Positions 63,134 through 64,000 of a stretch of DNA of 64,000 bases are shown here, one piece after another. Under the pieces are notes generated by a model. The model worked only from the letters and a program-made list of their open reading frames with translations. It was not told the DNA's origin and ran no database searches. Positions within the stretch are counted from its first letter, which is position 1. Each line of letters opens with the position of its first letter. Made by a program: the position numbers and the translations under genes. The stretch spans positions 124,001 through 188,000 of the forward strand of contig DIEX01000032.1 of NCBI GenBank assembly GCA_002418835.1, written 5' to 3'. The stretch is from Spirochaetia bacterium UBA5763 (lineage in GTDB: Bacteria > Spirochaetota > UBA4802 > UBA5550).

Positions 63134-64000
63134 ATGATTAGCAAAAAATTAAAGTATACACTTGTAGTATCGGCCGTTATTCTTTTTTTACCGATAATTA
63201 ATCATGCTCAGACAGAATCGGATGATTTTAAAACTGCATATAATTCACGGAATTATGCAAAATCTCTTGAACTGATAAATATTAAGCTGAATGAATATTA
63301 TTTAAAAAAAGTTGATGATAGGCGTATTCCGGAACAGATGATTTCTATTCTCAATGTAGGTGAAAAAACCGATCTGATAGAACTTTTCAGAAAAAGAAAA
63401 GAAAAGGGATTTCTGATTGAGGATAATGCAGAAATGTCTGAACTGCATTTATATGCTGCAAGGTCTCTCTCCGCATTGAATAAAAAACGGGATGCTCTGA
63501 ACAATTATATCCAGTCATTAAGATTTTCGAAGTATGAGGATATGAAGGACGATATAGTCTATTATGAGATATCCGGTATTTTTAAAACAATGGATGGCGG
63601 GATCTATTTTAAAGGATATATAGATTCTCTGGAGCAGGCATATATTTTTAATAAAAACAATTATCAGTATTCACGGGAGCTTGGTCTTGCCCTGTTCAGA
63701 ACTGAAGATAAAAAAAAGGCAGCATATCATCTCGAAAGATTTGTGCAGCAGTCAGGAGAAACGCCTGATCCGGATATCTATCTGAAGCTTGCGAGTCTGT
63801 ATGAATCAATTAAAAAATATATGGAAGCTGAAAAGAACTATAATGAGTACCTGAGGTATAAACCGGAAGAGGGGGGAGTTCATTATTCTCTGGGTTATCT
63901 TGCATATTTTCATACAGGTAACTATACACTTGCAGAATCTTCTTTCAAAGCAGCATTGAGACTGCTGCGCGAAGATGATCTTTACAGAAGATCAAAATCC
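63134..64000 (+). CDS. Exported TPR-repeat protein, cut by the window edge
   Basis: An open frame of 289 codons runs from an ATG to the last base with no stop. A signal peptide (KKLKYTLVVSAVILFLPIINHAQ) supports this start; an in-frame ATG at 63083 is possible. Downstream are TPR-like units: LYLKLASLYESIKKYMEAEKNYNEYL-type sequence near 215-245 and VHYSLGYLAYFHTGNYTLAESSFKAAL near 255-281. The divergent 245-base gap to the membrane/TPR gene probably holds both promoters. Likely a periplasmic TPR scaffold. Confidence 0.8.
   Translation, partial: MISKKLKYTLVVSAVILFLPIINHAQTESDDFKTAYNSRNYAKSLELINIKLNEYYLKKVDDRRIPEQMISILNVGEKTDLIELFRKRKEKGFLIEDNAEMSELHLYAARSLSALNKKRDALNNYIQSLRFSKYEDMKDDIVYYEISGIFKTMDGGIYFKGYIDSLEQAYIFNKNNYQYSRELGLALFRTEDKKKAAYHLERFVQQSGETPDPDIYLKLASLYESIKKYMEAEKNYNEYLRYKPEEGGVHYSLGYLAYFHTGNYTLAESSFKAALRLLREDDLYRRSKS

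Noticed and set aside
1..64000. CRISPR arrays, tRNAs, rRNAs and insertion sequences
   Set aside because: Intergenic gaps were read for regular direct repeats with spacers, cloverleaf-type sequences and transposase frames; none was seen.

Overview
This is a 64 kb AT-rich bacterial chromosome segment (roughly 38% GC by eye), densely coded on both strands. It shows no prophage, insertion sequence, tRNA, rRNA or CRISPR array. Gene content suggests a Gram-negative-type anaerobe, most likely a spirochaete (Spirochaetota). The clues are an XPB/Rad25-type helicase, a metallo-beta-lactamase/cyclic-nucleotide-binding fusion, RsbU/STAS partner-switching genes, HD-GYP and GGDEF signalling, many TPR proteins, lipoproteins, pyruvate phosphate dikinase and paired 4Fe-4S proteins. 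The phylum is an inference, because no rRNA is present.

Layout, left to right. 1-3 kb: purN, a PP-loop tRNA-thiolation-like enzyme and moeA, with a divergent XRE regulator. 3.6-10 kb: a minus-strand run of a GT2-like protein, XPB helicase, a secreted DUF4015 protein, a STAS protein and an FGGY kinase, closed by a strong terminator. 10-13 kb: a PC4-like DNA-binding protein faces an unknown 477-residue protein coupled to an RsbU-type response regulator. 13-21 kb: radical SAM/B12 enzyme, mazEF, a pyrF-macrodomain-mogA operon, ispD coupled to a cyclase-like barrel protein, an outer-membrane protein and a 3-hydroxyacyl-CoA dehydrogenase. 21-30 kb: a large unknown protein, an MnmD-type methyltransferase, acylphosphatase, and a tightly packed operon hisI - MBL/cNMP protein - nadK - recN - metallopeptidase.

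30-39 kb: mnmG-rsmG-lipoprotein, with two parS-like sites inside rsmG that suggest proximity to the replication origin. These are followed by a response regulator/HD-GYP, a rhomboid protease and two iron-sulfur proteins. 38-47 kb: a HEPN/MNT pair, a lipoprotein, a polar amino-acid ABC transporter, a thioesterase, a MoxR ATPase/VWA pair and an AEC transporter. 46-51 kb: a GntR regulator - glpD - alkyl-DHAP-synthase-like operon, probably for ether-lipid/glycerol metabolism, with a recognisable FadR-type operator. 51-64 kb: a DEAD-box helicase, TPR and GGDEF proteins, ppdK, a TPR protein, an aminotransferase, a 990-residue membrane/TPR protein and a partial TPR protein running off the end.

Three tRNA wobble-uridine genes (mnmG, an MnmD-type methyltransferase and the PP-loop enzyme) and two molybdenum-cofactor genes (moeA, mogA) are scattered through the window rather than clustered. 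Non-coding interest is concentrated in a dispersed inverted-repeat family (three intergenic loci), a perfect 44-bp palindrome, a second long hairpin, a MazE operator candidate and the parS-like sites. I found no clear new defence or mobile system. The best leads for new biology are the RsbU/477-residue pair, the MBL/double-cNMP protein and the degenerate spermidine-synthase-like/TPR membrane protein.
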